Assembly (NCBI GenBank): GCA_047630175.1
Contig: JBLHVI010000011.1
Coordinates: 1-64,000, forward strand
Direction: 5' to 3'
DNA from: UBA4582 sp047630175
GTDB taxonomy: Bacteria; Pseudomonadota; Gammaproteobacteria; Pseudomonadales; Azotimanducaceae
Length of the DNA stretch: 64,000 nt
Part shown: one piece after another, positions 18,600 through 27,878 of the stretch
Layout: every line of letters begins with the position of its first letter
Position numbering within the stretch: the stretch's first letter is position 1
The notes under the pieces: generated by a model
What the model was told of the DNA's origin: nothing
The model's database searches: none
The model's input: only the letters and a program-made list of their open reading frames with translations
Position numbers and translations under genes: made by a program

Positions 18600-18856
18600 C
18601 AGGTCAGAGACGAAGGCTTTTCACAGTAAAGCTAGAACAGAACGGTATAGCTGGCAAACACAAAAAGCAGGCAATACTTGTTAAGTTAAGCCGATTAGTC
18701 ACGTTAAGTGGCAGCGCAACAACGACGTAGAAGGCAAGCAAGTCATAGATAAGAAGTAAGCAAAAATTAGAGATATTTCGGCGATTTTTTCCCCCAAAGA
18801 GAGCCGGAACCCCGACCCTGATCACCTCCCCCCCAATGGTGATCAGGGTTTTTTTT
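18600..18856 (+). ncRNA. Candidate small RNA in the polA-engB gap (Spot 42/ErsA position)
   Basis: The 505-bp region after polA has no credible gene but ends in a very strong terminator on the polA strand, 450 bp beyond the polA stop. In E. coli (Spot 42) and Pseudomonas (ErsA) a Hfq-dependent sRNA gene lies between polA and engB/yihA, so position suggests a functional analogue (established synteny, inferred here). Just before the terminator is a U/C-rich run (TTTTTTCCCCC, 18785-18795), and the terminator loop itself is C-rich. Both could pair with Shine-Dalgarno sequences. The 5' end is not fixed: I found no convincing promoter, so the start given is approximate. Confidence 0.45.
18816..18856 (+). 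terminator. Strong Rho-independent terminator with C-rich loop
   Basis: Perfect 11-bp stem CCCTGATCACC (18816-18826) and GGTGATCAGGG (18838-18848), loop TCCCCCCCAAT, then eight T. Oriented for plus-strand transcripts (candidate sRNA or polA read-through). It lies just beyond the 3' end of the minus-strand engB. Confidence 0.92.
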
Positions 18857-18873
18857 GCCTGCCATCCACTGCT

Positions 18874-19563
18874 TCAATCGACCGAAGGAATATCAGCAGA
18901 AAAGTTTGTGCTTTGACGTGCGGCGAGGTCTGCCCGGTGTCCTTGGTTGACCCATTCAGAGAGCTGATTCAGTAGTAGCTTCTGGCCGACCTCGTGGGTT
19001 GAAGAAAATAGCTGGATGGTCGTCGCCTGCTGGTTTGCGAGTTCTCGCTTAACCTTGAGTAGTGTCGATTGCTGGGCGCCACGTTTGAGCTTATCGCACT
19101 TAGTTAGCAATATATGGAGCGGCATTTGAGCCTGAGCGCACCAATTAATCATCGTATGGTCAAATGCTTTCAAAGGGTGGCGAATGTCCATCAACAACAC
19201 CAGGCCGGTGAGTGATAGGCGGTTACGCAGGTAGTTATCGATGTTCTCGTGCCAGTCCCTTTTCATCGCCGTAGGCACTTTAGCATAGCCATATCCGGGG
19301 AGGTCGACGAGCCGAAAGTCATCTGAGACCGTAAAGAAGTTAATTAGCTGGGTGCGACCAGGTGTCTTGCTGGTTCTGGCTAGTTTATTTTGGCCGGTTA
19401 GGTAGTTGATAGCACTGGATTTGCCCGCATTAGATCGGCCGCAAAAAGCAACCTCCAGCCCGGTATCGTCGGGGCAATGCGACAAATTAGCGGCACTTTT
19501 GAGGAATTGGATGTTCCCTAGGTCTACACGCGATAAAATTTTAGTCGGTTCAGGCATAATCAC
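18874..19563 (-). CDS. engB: Ribosome biogenesis GTP-binding protein EngB (YihA/YsxC)
   Basis: Essential GTPase for 50S subunit maturation. The G1 motif GRSNAGKS (42-49), the G3 motif DLPGYGYAK, the G4 motif TKCDK and an SST-type G5 are all present, and 229 aa is close to the family length. The track start is GTG; an ATG two codons later is equally possible, and neither has a strong Shine-Dalgarno. It is divergent from the cytochrome c4 gene and convergent with polA, as in Pseudomonas and Escherichia. Confidence 0.95.
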   Translation of the reverse strand: MIMPEPTKILSRVDLGNIQFLKSAANLSHCPDDTGLEVAFCGRSNAGKSSAINYLTGQNKLARTSKTPGRTQLINFFTVSDDFRLVDLPGYGYAKVPTAMKRDWHENIDNYLRNRLSLTGLVLLMDIRHPLKAFDHTMINWCAQAQMPLHILLTKCDKLKRGAQQSTLLKVKRELANQQATTIQLFSSTHEVGQKLLLNQLSEWVNQGHRADLAARQSTNFSADIPSVD

Positions 19564-19677
19564 TACGTATCACTATATATTGCTACTGAGTCGTTTGAGC
19601 CTTGAGGCACACTTTGTTATATACTGGTGGTTTAGTTTAACACCGCCAATCCAGAATTAGTTTTTTTAGGGAAGCTC

Positions 19678-20283
19678 ATGTTTAGAATTGCAATAATACT
19701 TACCGCTGCCTTGGCGACCTTTACGGCACAGGCGGAACCCAATATCGCGCACGGCAAAGAATTGTCAGCGGTGTGCGTGGCCTGCCATGGTACAGATGGC
19801 AACAGTGCTGCAGGCGTTTTTCCAAGCATTGCAGGCCAAGGACAGAAATATTTGGTCAAGCAGTTGGTCAACATTAAGGACGGTACTCGCGTTGCGATGC
19901 TAATGGCCGGTATTCTTGATAACTACACCAATCAGGATATGCAAGACGTTGCTGCCTATTTTGCTAGCCAGACGCCCAAAGGCGGTACGGCTGATGCAGA
20001 TCTTGTCGATTTAGGTGAAAGCATTTACCGCGGCGGTATCGCTCGTAAAAGCGTAGCGGCATGTACAGCCTGTCATTCACCGACAGGTCAGGGTAACGGT
20101 GCCGCCGCTTTTCCGATGCTCGCGGGACAATGGCCAGAATACACCGAGGCTCAGCTTAAGCTATTCCGTTCGGGTATGCGTAACAATGATGGCGATAGTC
20201 GCATGATGCGGCTCACGGCAATGGATTTAAGTGACACAGAAATCGCAGCTGTTGCCAGTTACATTCGCGGCCTACAGAAATAG
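19678..20283 (+). CDS. Dihaem cytochrome c4
   Basis: Periplasmic dihaem electron carrier, a likely electron donor to the cox-type oxidase. After the signal peptide (cleavage near AQA-EP) there are two homologous class I cytochrome domains with CVACH (about 33-37) and CTACH, each followed by a Met ligand region. The 201-aa length is typical. A GGGAAGC sequence precedes the ATG. It is 82 bp upstream of dsbA, the same order as in Pseudomonas. Confidence 0.95.
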   Translation: MFRIAIILTAALATFTAQAEPNIAHGKELSAVCVACHGTDGNSAAGVFPSIAGQGQKYLVKQLVNIKDGTRVAMLMAGILDNYTNQDMQDVAAYFASQTPKGGTADADLVDLGESIYRGGIARKSVAACTACHSPTGQGNGAAAFPMLAGQWPEYTEAQLKLFRSGMRNNDGDSRMMRLTAMDLSDTEIAAVASYIRGLQK

Positions 20284-20365
20284 GCACAGAACAATTGCGT
20301 AAATACTTAGGTTTCGCCATGCGATTTGGCGACGGACGCTCAGCACAAAAAATGGACGAACTAAC

Positions 20366-21058
20366 ATGAAAAAAATAGGGCGTTGGATTTCTTGGCCTTT
20401 ACTCATAGTTGCAGCGATAGCCAGTACTGGCGCGGCGGCTGAAGACCTGATCATCACCGCTGGTACGCACTACGTGGAGTTGCCGGTTCCGATAAAAGGA
20501 CGTAATGCAGACAAAGTTGAGGTCGCCGAGTTCTTTTCTTACGGTTGCCCTCACTGCTATCAGTTTGAGCCCGTCATCGGCACCTGGAAGGCACAGCTGC
20601 CTGCCGATGTCGAGTTCGTCCGCACGCCTGCTGTCTTTAATAAAGACTACCAGCTTTATGCCCAGACCTACTTCACAGCTCAAGCGTTGAACGTGCAAGA
20701 GCAAACGCACATCCCCTTGTTTGATGCTTTGCATAATCAGCGTCGCCGGCTCAATGATCCCGAGCGTATGGCGACATTCTTCGGTGAACTCGGTGTTGAT
20801 CCGCTAGCATTTGCCCGAACCTACAATTCTTTCGGTGTACGCGCGAGTACACAACAAGCCGAGGCCAAGGGCCGCGCCTATCGTGCCGCTGGCGTCCCTG
20901 CCTTAATTGTTAACGGTAAATACCGGATCGAAGGTTCGATGGCGGGCAGCTATGCAAATATGATATTGGTGGCTGACTACCTCATTGCCAAAGAGCTTGA
21001 GTTGCTGGCCGATAATCAGTCCGGTGCAGATAGCAAGCAGCTCCAGTCAGCTAACTGA
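20366..21058 (+). CDS. dsbA: Thiol:disulfide interchange protein DsbA
   Basis: Periplasmic oxidase that introduces disulfides into exported proteins. It has a signal peptide ending near GAAAED, the active site CPHC (61-64) within FFSYGCPHCYQFEP, and the cis-Pro loop GVPALIVNGKY. At 230 aa it has a short hydrophilic C-terminal extension. Its reoxidase DsbB is encoded at 51392-51892. The stop codon is directly followed by the next gene. Confidence 0.96.
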   Translation: MKKIGRWISWPLLIVAAIASTGAAAEDLIITAGTHYVELPVPIKGRNADKVEVAEFFSYGCPHCYQFEPVIGTWKAQLPADVEFVRTPAVFNKDYQLYAQTYFTAQALNVQEQTHIPLFDALHNQRRRLNDPERMATFFGELGVDPLAFARTYNSFGVRASTQQAEAKGRAYRAAGVPALIVNGKYRIEGSMAGSYANMILVADYLIAKELELLADNQSGADSKQLQSAN

Positions 21059-22633
21059 TTGGTGTTTACGCTCGACGAGATTCGCCATCAGGATGAGCTG
21101 ATATTGGGGTGTGCTGCCAATGACATCCTTGGCTTGCTGCCTTCGCGTCTGAGTCAGAAAATTCTGACGTGGGTGGAGAACACACCTAGGGCGCCCGCGC
21201 TACACGGCATTAATCAACAGCTTAATTACGCGGAGCTCGGTGGCGCTGTCAGCGAAGCCAAGGTATGGCTGCAACAGCATGGCGTGAGAGCGGGCGACCG
21301 CGTGATGTTGGTGGCTGAAAACAGCATTACGCTGATGTGTTTGTTCCTCGCGTTAAGTGAGCTTGATGCTATCGCGGCTGTTATAAACGCACGTCTGTCA
21401 GACAGAGAGATCGATCTGATCGCCTTGGACTGTGATCCACGGATCATCATTTTTACTTCTGGCGATTCAAAGGACGCTCGTGTTCAGGCAGATCGACTGA
21501 CTGCCGAACAGTTCACAATGACTTTCGGGCTGTATGCCGCGACCGTAGCGGTAGCCTGTGAGCCAGAGGTTGTTTTCGCCGACCCAGCTCAACAAGTTTT
21601 GGCCATGATCTATACCACCGGCACCACTGGCACGCCCAAGGGCGTTATGCTGACCCACCAAAACTTGTCTTTTATTGCCTTTATTTCTGGGCGTCTACGA
21701 GGCATTAAGCCTGGCGACAGGGTCTATAGTGCGTTGCCCATGTCTCACGTGTTCGGTCTGTCTGCGGTATGTAGTTCTGTGCTCTTTAGTGGCGGTTGTA
21801 TACACCTGGTACCACGCTTTGATGCAGCGGAGGCCCTGCGTGCCATGGCGGAGGATGAACTCGTAGGCTTTCTGGGCGTACCCACCATGTATGCCTTGAT
21901 GATCGAGTTGCTCGAACAAAAACCAGCTTGGCGGGCGCCGCAGTTACGGTTCATGTTTTCTGGTGGCGCGCCCCTAGACCCCAACCTCAAAGCGCGGGTT
22001 GAATCTGCCTTCCGTCTGCCGTTGCATAACGGCTATGGCCTTACGGAGAGTGGCCCAACCATCAGTCAGGCGCGTTTGTATGCGCCGCTAGAAAATTGCT
22101 CAGTGGGTTACCCCTTGCCCGGTGTAGACGTTAAGTTACTGGACAAAGCTGGAGAGAAGGTTGAGACGGGTGAGATTGGTGAGCTATGGGCAAAAGGTCC
22201 CAATATTATGAAGGGTTACTTTCGACAGCCCGAGTTAACGGCAGCGGTGATCAAGGACGGTTGGTTTAATACTGCAGATTTGGCTTTTCAGGACACAGCA
22301 GGGACTATTAATATTGCGGGTCGTACCAAGGAGCTGATCATTCGCTCGGGCTTCAATGTTTACCCGCCTGAGGTGGAAGCTGTATTGTCCAGTCATCCAG
22401 ATGTCAGCCTGTGCGCTGTTATCGGTCGCAGCACTGCCGGTGACGAGGAGATCGTTGCCTATATTCAGCCGGTCGAGGGCAAGTTACTGGATGTCGATGC
22501 GATATTGGCGTTTAGCCGAGAACGTCTGACTGGCTACAAAGTGCCGACCCAGATCGTTATTAAGGCACAATTACCGACGGCGCCATCAGGCAAAATCCTC
22601 AAGCATCAGCTAATGAAAGACGAAGCCAGCTAG
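21059..22633 (+). CDS. AMP-dependent acyl-CoA synthetase (class I adenylate-forming)
   Basis: Activates a carboxylic acid, probably a fatty or aryl acid, through an acyl-AMP to a CoA thioester. Core motifs are present: A3 YTTGTTGTPKGVMLTH, A5 NGYGLTESGP, A7/A8 GWFNTADLAF and GRTKELIIRSGFNVYPPEVE, and the A10 lysine in PSGKILKHQ. It is 524 aa from TTG 21059; GTG 21062 is an alternative, and neither has a good Shine-Dalgarno. It starts directly after the dsbA stop, so translation may be coupled. The substrate cannot be read from the sequence. Confidence 0.88.
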   Translation: MVFTLDEIRHQDELILGCAANDILGLLPSRLSQKILTWVENTPRAPALHGINQQLNYAELGGAVSEAKVWLQQHGVRAGDRVMLVAENSITLMCLFLALSELDAIAAVINARLSDREIDLIALDCDPRIIIFTSGDSKDARVQADRLTAEQFTMTFGLYAATVAVACEPEVVFADPAQQVLAMIYTTGTTGTPKGVMLTHQNLSFIAFISGRLRGIKPGDRVYSALPMSHVFGLSAVCSSVLFSGGCIHLVPRFDAAEALRAMAEDELVGFLGVPTMYALMIELLEQKPAWRAPQLRFMFSGGAPLDPNLKARVESAFRLPLHNGYGLTESGPTISQARLYAPLENCSVGYPLPGVDVKLLDKAGEKVETGEIGELWAKGPNIMKGYFRQPELTAAVIKDGWFNTADLAFQDTAGTINIAGRTKELIIRSGFNVYPPEVEAVLSSHPDVSLCAVIGRSTAGDEEIVAYIQPVEGKLLDVDAILAFSRERLTGYKVPTQIVIKAQLPTAPSGKILKHQLMKDEAS

Positions 22634-22655
22634 CGTATGGGTTTTACTGCCAGTT

Positions 22656-22961
22656 TTATAATAAGGCCTGCGCCGCTCGTGAGTCATCAACACGGCGCTT
22701 GAGTTCTTTGCCGGGTTTGAAATGAGGCACGTATTTCCCCGGTTTGTTGATGCCCACCTCGCCAGTTTTTGGATTCCTGACTGAGCGTGGCTGCCGATAA
22801 TGATTTGAGAATGTGCCGAACCCCCGAATTTCGATACGATCGCCTACGGCCAATGTTTCGGACATGATATCGACGATGGTTTGCACAGCCAGGTCGACGT
22901 CCTTACTCGTTAACTGATCGAGCTTGTCAGACATGCGCTTGATAAGTTCAGATTTATTCAT
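22656..22961 (-). CDS. ihfB: Integration host factor subunit beta
   Basis: DNA-bending nucleoid protein of the HU/IHF family. It opens [10 protein letters not shown], has the [10 protein letters not shown] strand and the arm-tip region around RNPKTG, and ends in the [13 protein letters not shown] signature typical of IHF beta rather than HU. At 101 aa it is slightly longer than E. coli IhfB. It is not next to rpsA here, unlike in many gammaproteobacteria; it is convergent with the acyl-CoA ligase and divergent from the IMPDH gene. Confidence 0.92.
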   Translation of the reverse strand: MNKSELIKRMSDKLDQLTSKDVDLAVQTIVDIMSETLAVGDRIEIRGFGTFSNHYRQPRSVRNPKTGEVGINKPGKYVPHFKPGKELKRRVDDSRAAQALL

Positions 22962-23029
22962 AGGTGTAGTGCTGGGTTGTGAGGCTTGTTGGGCGGCGTC
23001 AATGGGATGTGAATGCCAAGTATGGAGTT

Positions 23030-23057
23030 ATATTACAAGTTTTACGTCTAATATCAA
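23030..23057 (-). promoter_or_regulatory. Possible sigma-70 promoter of ihfB
   Basis: On the minus strand TTGATA (23052-23057), a 16-bp spacer and TAATAT (23030-23035) lie about 70 bp upstream of the ihfB start. It is only a moderate match. Confidence 0.3.
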
Positions 23058-23405
23058 TGCTTTATATCAGTTAACTCAAGTGATAAGTGATAATTGCCGT
23101 CTAATAACATGATCAATTTATCAATAACGTATGAATAGCGGCAACGCTGCTGGTGTGACGAAGACCTATTCGTCGCCATTTATTGAATCAGTCAGCAGAT
23201 TCGCCTAGAATTCGCCATGGCGATTCCCTCAAGACGTATTGATCCCGAGCACAGCGGTAATGGCTCCACTTGGCCTCGTTACGCGATCAGAGCAGCGCTG
23301 CCCGCCTCGATAGATAATTCCATGAAAATCTCCGAATTAATTCAGATTCACTTCTTCACACGTGGCTACCTTAGCGCTTGTGATCTGCCAATATTGGAGC
23401 CCTAG
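23058..23405. other. AT-rich intergenic region between ihfB and guaB
   Basis: No supported gene. It contains a short direct repeat GTGATAAGTGATAA near 23081-23094 and presumably the guaB promoter, which I could not place with confidence. A 62-codon open frame (23217-23405) runs up to the guaB start but lacks a ribosome site and any recognisable pattern. GGAG at 23396-23399 serves guaB. Confidence 0.4.
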
Positions 23406-24941
23406 ATGGCGAAGATTCTTCAAGACATCTCACGTACGTTTTCAGAGTACTTACTTATCCCACGTTTGACCCGCAAAGGTCAGCGTGCTGACCAAGTTAA
23501 CCTGTCAACGCCCTTGTCGGCGCTCAGGGATAGCGTGACACGCCGTTTCCATATCAATGTTCCAGTGACGTCTGCTTGCATGCAGGCGGTGTCTGGAACA
23601 CGCCTAGCCATTGCGCTGGCTCGCCAAGGCGGGCTGAGTTTTATTTTTTGCTCACAGGCCATCGAAACGCAGGCTGAGATGGTACGCCAGGTAAAGGCAC
23701 ATAAAGCTGGTTTTGTGCAGAGTGACTCGAACGCGACCACCAGCATGAGCCTTGAAGAGGTCAGTGAACTCATGGTGAGCACCGGCCACTCAACGGTACC
23801 TGTCACTGATGACGGGAGCGCTACCGGGCGTCTTGAAGGGATTATTACCGATAAAGATTTCTGGCAGTTCGAGGACGATTTGAGCCGTACAGTGGGTGAT
23901 CATATGACGCCTTTTGCCGATGTGATCCACGGTCATGAAGGGATCAGTCTACGTGAAGCAAACGAGTTACTACACAAGCACAAAAAGGACTGTCTGCCAG
24001 TAGTCTGTGATGCGGGTCGACTGACCGCGCTTGTGTTTAAAAAAGACTATGAAGATCATCGGCGGCATCCGCATGAGTTGCTCGATGCATCTAAGCGGCT
24101 GTGTGTTGGAGCGGCGATTAATACACACGATTTTAAGGAGCGTGTCCCAGCACTATTAGCTGCAGGGGCAGACGCGTTGTGCTTTGATTCATCGGATGGG
24201 TTTACTGAATACCAAATGGAAGGCATTCAATGGATTCGCGATAATTATGGGGAAGACGTGGTTATTGGCGGTGGCAATATTGTCTCTGCAGAGGGCTTTG
24301 ATTACTTGGTTCAAGGTCCTGGAGTAGATTTTATCAAGGTTGGCATTGGTGGCGGATCTATCTGTATCACGCGAGAGCAGAAAGGCGTTGGTCGTGGTCA
24401 GGCTTCGGCACTTTTGGATGTTGTGCAGCGTCGGGACGAGTATTTTGCAGAAACGGGGCGTTATATCCCCATCTGTTCAGATGGTGGTTTGGGTAACGAT
24501 ACCCAGATCGTTATTGCGCTAGCCATGGGAGCCGACTTCGTTATGATGGGGCGCTATTTTGCTACAACAGAGGAGAGTCCTACGCCAAAAACCTCTATCA
24601 ACGGTCAGGTTTACAAGCCCTATTGGGGCGAAGGCACAGTGCGCGCACAGAACTGGCAGCGATACAGTGAGGGTATGACTAGCCGTAAAATGGTCTTTGA
24701 GGAAGGCGTAGATGCTTTCGTGCCAATGGCAGGCCCGTTGGCTGAGGTCCTGGAGACTACGCTGTATAAATTACGTAGCACGATGGTTAATGTCGGGGCT
24801 GACAACCTTGAGCAGTTTCGCGAGCAGGCGATCTTGACCCTAGTTTCTGAGCAGTCAGTGGTCGAAGGCGGCACATCTAGCGTATTTAAGTTCAATAGAA
24901 GTCGCGATGCGGACGATAGCCGGTGGGGAAATTCTGGCTAG
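23406..24941 (+). CDS. guaB: IMP dehydrogenase, Tritrichomonas foetus-like type
   Basis: Oxidises IMP to XMP, the committed step of GMP synthesis. The TIM barrel carries VSAxMQAVSG-like and SDSN motifs and is interrupted by a CBS (Bateman) module at about residues 105-220. The catalytic loop GIGGGSICITREQKGVGRGQ has Cys320, and the flap has NWQRY with Arg419-Tyr420. Canonical bacterial GuaB reads GIGPGSICTTR here. The loop, the flap and many other stretches instead match what I remember of the T. foetus enzyme (Cys319, Arg418-Tyr419). The length (511 aa) also fits. guaA is not adjacent. The ATG at 23406 has GGAG 6 bp upstream. Confidence 0.9.
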   Translation: MAKILQDISRTFSEYLLIPRLTRKGQRADQVNLSTPLSALRDSVTRRFHINVPVTSACMQAVSGTRLAIALARQGGLSFIFCSQAIETQAEMVRQVKAHKAGFVQSDSNATTSMSLEEVSELMVSTGHSTVPVTDDGSATGRLEGIITDKDFWQFEDDLSRTVGDHMTPFADVIHGHEGISLREANELLHKHKKDCLPVVCDAGRLTALVFKKDYEDHRRHPHELLDASKRLCVGAAINTHDFKERVPALLAAGADALCFDSSDGFTEYQMEGIQWIRDNYGEDVVIGGGNIVSAEGFDYLVQGPGVDFIKVGIGGGSICITREQKGVGRGQASALLDVVQRRDEYFAETGRYIPICSDGGLGNDTQIVIALAMGADFVMMGRYFATTEESPTPKTSINGQVYKPYWGEGTVRAQNWQRYSEGMTSRKMVFEEGVDAFVPMAGPLAEVLETTLYKLRSTMVNVGADNLEQFREQAILTLVSEQSVVEGGTSSVFKFNRSRDADDSRWGNSG

Positions 24942-25047
24942 ACAGCGCATGTCGGTGCTATACCAGAGCCTTTGATGGGTGTGCGGCAGGGATTGGTTAT
25001 GTATAATATTGAGTCTATCGGGCTCAGCGAATTTAGGGAAAATTGTT

Positions 25048-25476
25048 GTGAAAATTGCAAAAATAATTGTGGCGTGTCTCATGTTTTCAACGTTGCTTGT
25101 CCCGGGCGTTAATGCGAATACTACCGAGGACGAAATCACTGCGCGAATCAAGAAGATCGGTAGCGTGTGTATTCAGGGCGCCGATTGCGCACAGGGTAGT
25201 GGTTTAGCTGCAGCTGCTGTTGTCGCTAGCGTTAGCCCTCAGGCCCACTACGACAACGCCTGCAAGACATGCCATAGCATGGGCATCGGCGGAGCGCCTA
25301 TCTTTGGTGATAAAGTCGCCTGGGAAGATCGTGTTGCGAAGGGCTCAGAGGAACTTTACCAGAGCGTGTTTAACGGCATAGCGCCTGGTATGCCTGCGCG
25401 AGGCCTGTGCATGTCATGTACCGATGATGATCTAAGGGCTATTGTAGATTTGATGGTTGCAGAAGTCAGCAACTAG
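25048..25476 (+). CDS. Cytochrome c5-like monohaem protein
   Basis: Exported electron carrier of about 142 aa. The GTG at 25048 with AGGGAA (25035-25040) upstream starts a signal peptide ending near GVNANT; the longer upstream frame is not needed. The class I cytochrome domain has CKTCH followed by GIGGAPIFGD, a Met ligand in GMPARGLCMSCTDDDL, and the extra Cys pair typical of c5 cytochromes. It may feed electrons to the terminal oxidase. It is convergent with comM, 36 bp away. Confidence 0.92.
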   Translation: MKIAKIIVACLMFSTLLVPGVNANTTEDEITARIKKIGSVCIQGADCAQGSGLAAAAVVASVSPQAHYDNACKTCHSMGIGGAPIFGDKVAWEDRVAKGSEELYQSVFNGIAPGMPARGLCMSCTDDDLRAIVDLMVAEVSN

Positions 25477-25512
25477 GCCGGTAACGGGTTGGAAGTGACT
25501 TGAGATTTTATG

Positions 25513-27030
25513 TCACGGCAGATCTGATCTGTCGAGTCGTCTGAAAGCTAACGCTTCTGCTAGATGTGCGCCTTCAATCTGAATTTCGCCGGCCATGTCG
25601 GCGATGGTTCTAGCGACCTTAAGTATCTTAAAATAGCCTCTGGCTGAAAGGCCGAGCGCATCCATTGCTGCCTCAAGAAATTCACGATCTGCGTGCGCCA
25701 AGTGACAGTCTTTGCGGGTCTGCGCACCATTGAGGTGCGCATTGAGGCGTCCCGAGCGCGCAAGCATTGTGTTGCGTGTTTGAAACACCAGTTGACGAGC
25801 CTGCACATCGTCAAGCTCGCCTTTAGTAGGTGTCTCGCTGCCAAGAAGACCAGGCGGTATCGATGGGACAACCACATGTAGATCAATCCTATCCATTAAC
25901 GGACCAGAAACCCGGCTGCGGTATGCGGTTATTCTCTCAGAGCTGCAGTTGCAACGGCCGCGACCGTCACCGAAATATCCGCAGGGGCAGGGGTTCATCG
26001 CCGCGATTAGTTGAAACTGGGCTGGGTAGCAAACTTGATACTGGGCGCGGCTAATCATGATATAGCCTGATTCCATTGGCTCTCTGAGTACTTCTAGCAC
26101 CCGCCGAGAGTATTCAGGTAACTCGTCAAGAAATAGCACGCCACGATGCGCCAATGAAATTTCGCCTGGTCTAGGCGCGCTGCTACCACCCACCAAGGCG
26201 ATGGGTGATGCCGTGTGGTGGGGCGACCGGAATGGCCGTTGACGCCACTGGTTTAGGTCAAAGGCATGGTTTGACACCGAGTGTACCGAGGCCACTTCCA
26301 GAGCCTCGTCGAGCGTCAGTTGCGGCAGCAAGCCGCGCAAACGACTAGCCAACATTGTTTTACCAGTACCTGGTGGGCCGATAAACAGCAAGTTATGCCC
26401 TCCTGCAGCGGCGATCATGAGTGCGCGTTTGGCATGTACTTGGCCTTTCACATCCTGCAGGCTCGGATGATCAGTATGATTGGTGGTTAGCGATACCGCT
26501 GCAGGACTCTCTAATGGCTGTTTTTCGACTAAATATCTGATGACTTCAAGCAGGCTGTTGGCCACCCGGACATTAGCTTGACCACCTAGACTGGATTCAG
26601 CGCTATTCGAGAATGGTACGATAAGCAATCGTTTTGACGCTGCACTTTGTATGACGGCAGGCAGTACACCAGTTACAGGGCGAAGCGCGCCATCAAGCGC
26701 AAGCTCTCCTAGCCATTCGGTGCCGGTGAGGGCTGCTGTAGGCAGGTCGCCGTTGGCCGCAAGGATAGCCAGTGCAATGGCCAGATCATAACGTCCTCCT
26801 TGTTTAGGCAAATCTGCGGGTGCCAGGTTCACAGTAACCCGGCGACTCGGTGTTTTAAAGCCAGCGTTTACAATTGCGGCTTTGACCCGGTCCTTGGCTT
26901 CTTTAACCGTAGTTGCCGGTAGCCCGATGATTTGGATTTGCGGCAAGCCCTGAGAAATATCAGCTTCGACGGTCACTAGCGGTGCTTGTATGCCAATTTG
27001 TGCGCGGGAATAGGTAACAGCAAAAGTCAT
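25513..27030 (-). CDS. comM: ComM/YifB family AAA+ branch-migration helicase
   Basis: AAA+ ATPase that promotes branch migration in natural transformation. It has an N-terminal Lon-protease-like domain (lacking proteolytic activity in the family), Walker A GPPGTGKT, Walker B LFLDELPE, a Mg-chelatase-type module and a CPCGYFGD segment with Cys residues, and a C-terminal Mg_chelatase_C domain. I choose the ATG at 27030, with AAGG about 8 bp upstream, giving 505 aa. With dprA this suggests competence-related capacity. Confidence 0.94.
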   Translation of the reverse strand: MTFAVTYSRAQIGIQAPLVTVEADISQGLPQIQIIGLPATTVKEAKDRVKAAIVNAGFKTPSRRVTVNLAPADLPKQGGRYDLAIALAILAANGDLPTAALTGTEWLGELALDGALRPVTGVLPAVIQSAASKRLLIVPFSNSAESSLGGQANVRVANSLLEVIRYLVEKQPLESPAAVSLTTNHTDHPSLQDVKGQVHAKRALMIAAAGGHNLLFIGPPGTGKTMLASRLRGLLPQLTLDEALEVASVHSVSNHAFDLNQWRQRPFRSPHHTASPIALVGGSSAPRPGEISLAHRGVLFLDELPEYSRRVLEVLREPMESGYIMISRAQYQVCYPAQFQLIAAMNPCPCGYFGDGRGRCNCSSERITAYRSRVSGPLMDRIDLHVVVPSIPPGLLGSETPTKGELDDVQARQLVFQTRNTMLARSGRLNAHLNGAQTRKDCHLAHADREFLEAAMDALGLSARGYFKILKVARTIADMAGEIQIEGAHLAEALAFRRLDRSDLP

Positions 27031-27268
27031 CAACAGCGCCTTGACCAATATCGGGTGAGGTATGATGCTAGTGGGTTATATCGGCCGTTCTGTGCGATCT
27101 GGCTGTAAATACCTGTGGGTGATTGGCGCCAGTGATAAGTTTGTGCGCCCTCATTGAGTGCGTGACCGCAGTGCTATCACCCCCTTGCTGCACTATAATA
27201 AGGCGAAGGGCTGCGAGTCGCTGTGAGGGTGACAGCGTATCTGTATGAAAAATAACAATTTATTTAAC

Positions 27269-27285
27269 TTGGCATGGTCAGTGCT
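27269..27285 (+). promoter_or_regulatory. Sigma-54 (RpoN) promoter candidate of glnK
   Basis: TTGGCATGGTCAGTGCT fits the -24/-12 consensus (YTGGCACG-N4-TTGCW) at almost every position. The invariant GG (27271-27272) and GC (27283-27284) are exactly 10 bp apart. It lies about 220 bp upstream of the P-II gene, whose homologues are commonly NtrC/RpoN-controlled. The rest of the 475-bp gap (27031-27505) has no supported gene; a TATAAT at about 27195 lacks a good -35. Confidence 0.6.
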
Positions 27286-27484
27286 GTGTGTAACATGAAA
27301 TACGCATTTGATGGTAGTCGGTCAGAAACTGATTCGGCAACTCGCAAGTTGGTTGTATTCATGGCAAGACAGCAAGATTCTGTGCTGAATTTGCGGCGTC
27401 AGGCCTGCGAGTGATCAAGAGTATTAGGCATAGCCAAGGGAATGTATTTTCGATACATTTGCCGCACAACAAAAACAGGGGTGA

Positions 27485-27844
<360 letters not shown>

Positions 27845-27878
27845 GTGCTCACCAAACGATAATTAGTATTGAGTCCTC

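Noticed and set aside
18604..18825. 73-aa minus-strand frame in the polA-engB gap
   Set aside because: It runs through the terminator region and has no ribosome site or pattern; a non-coding RNA fits better.
23217..23405. 62-codon frame just before guaB
   Set aside because: No ribosome site, no recognisable pattern; the GGAG near its end belongs to guaB.
27296..27415. 39-codon frame MKYAFDGSRSETDS... between the sigma-54 site and glnK
   Set aside because: No ribosome site; probably untranslated leader. It does not resemble UbiK, which could be expected here.
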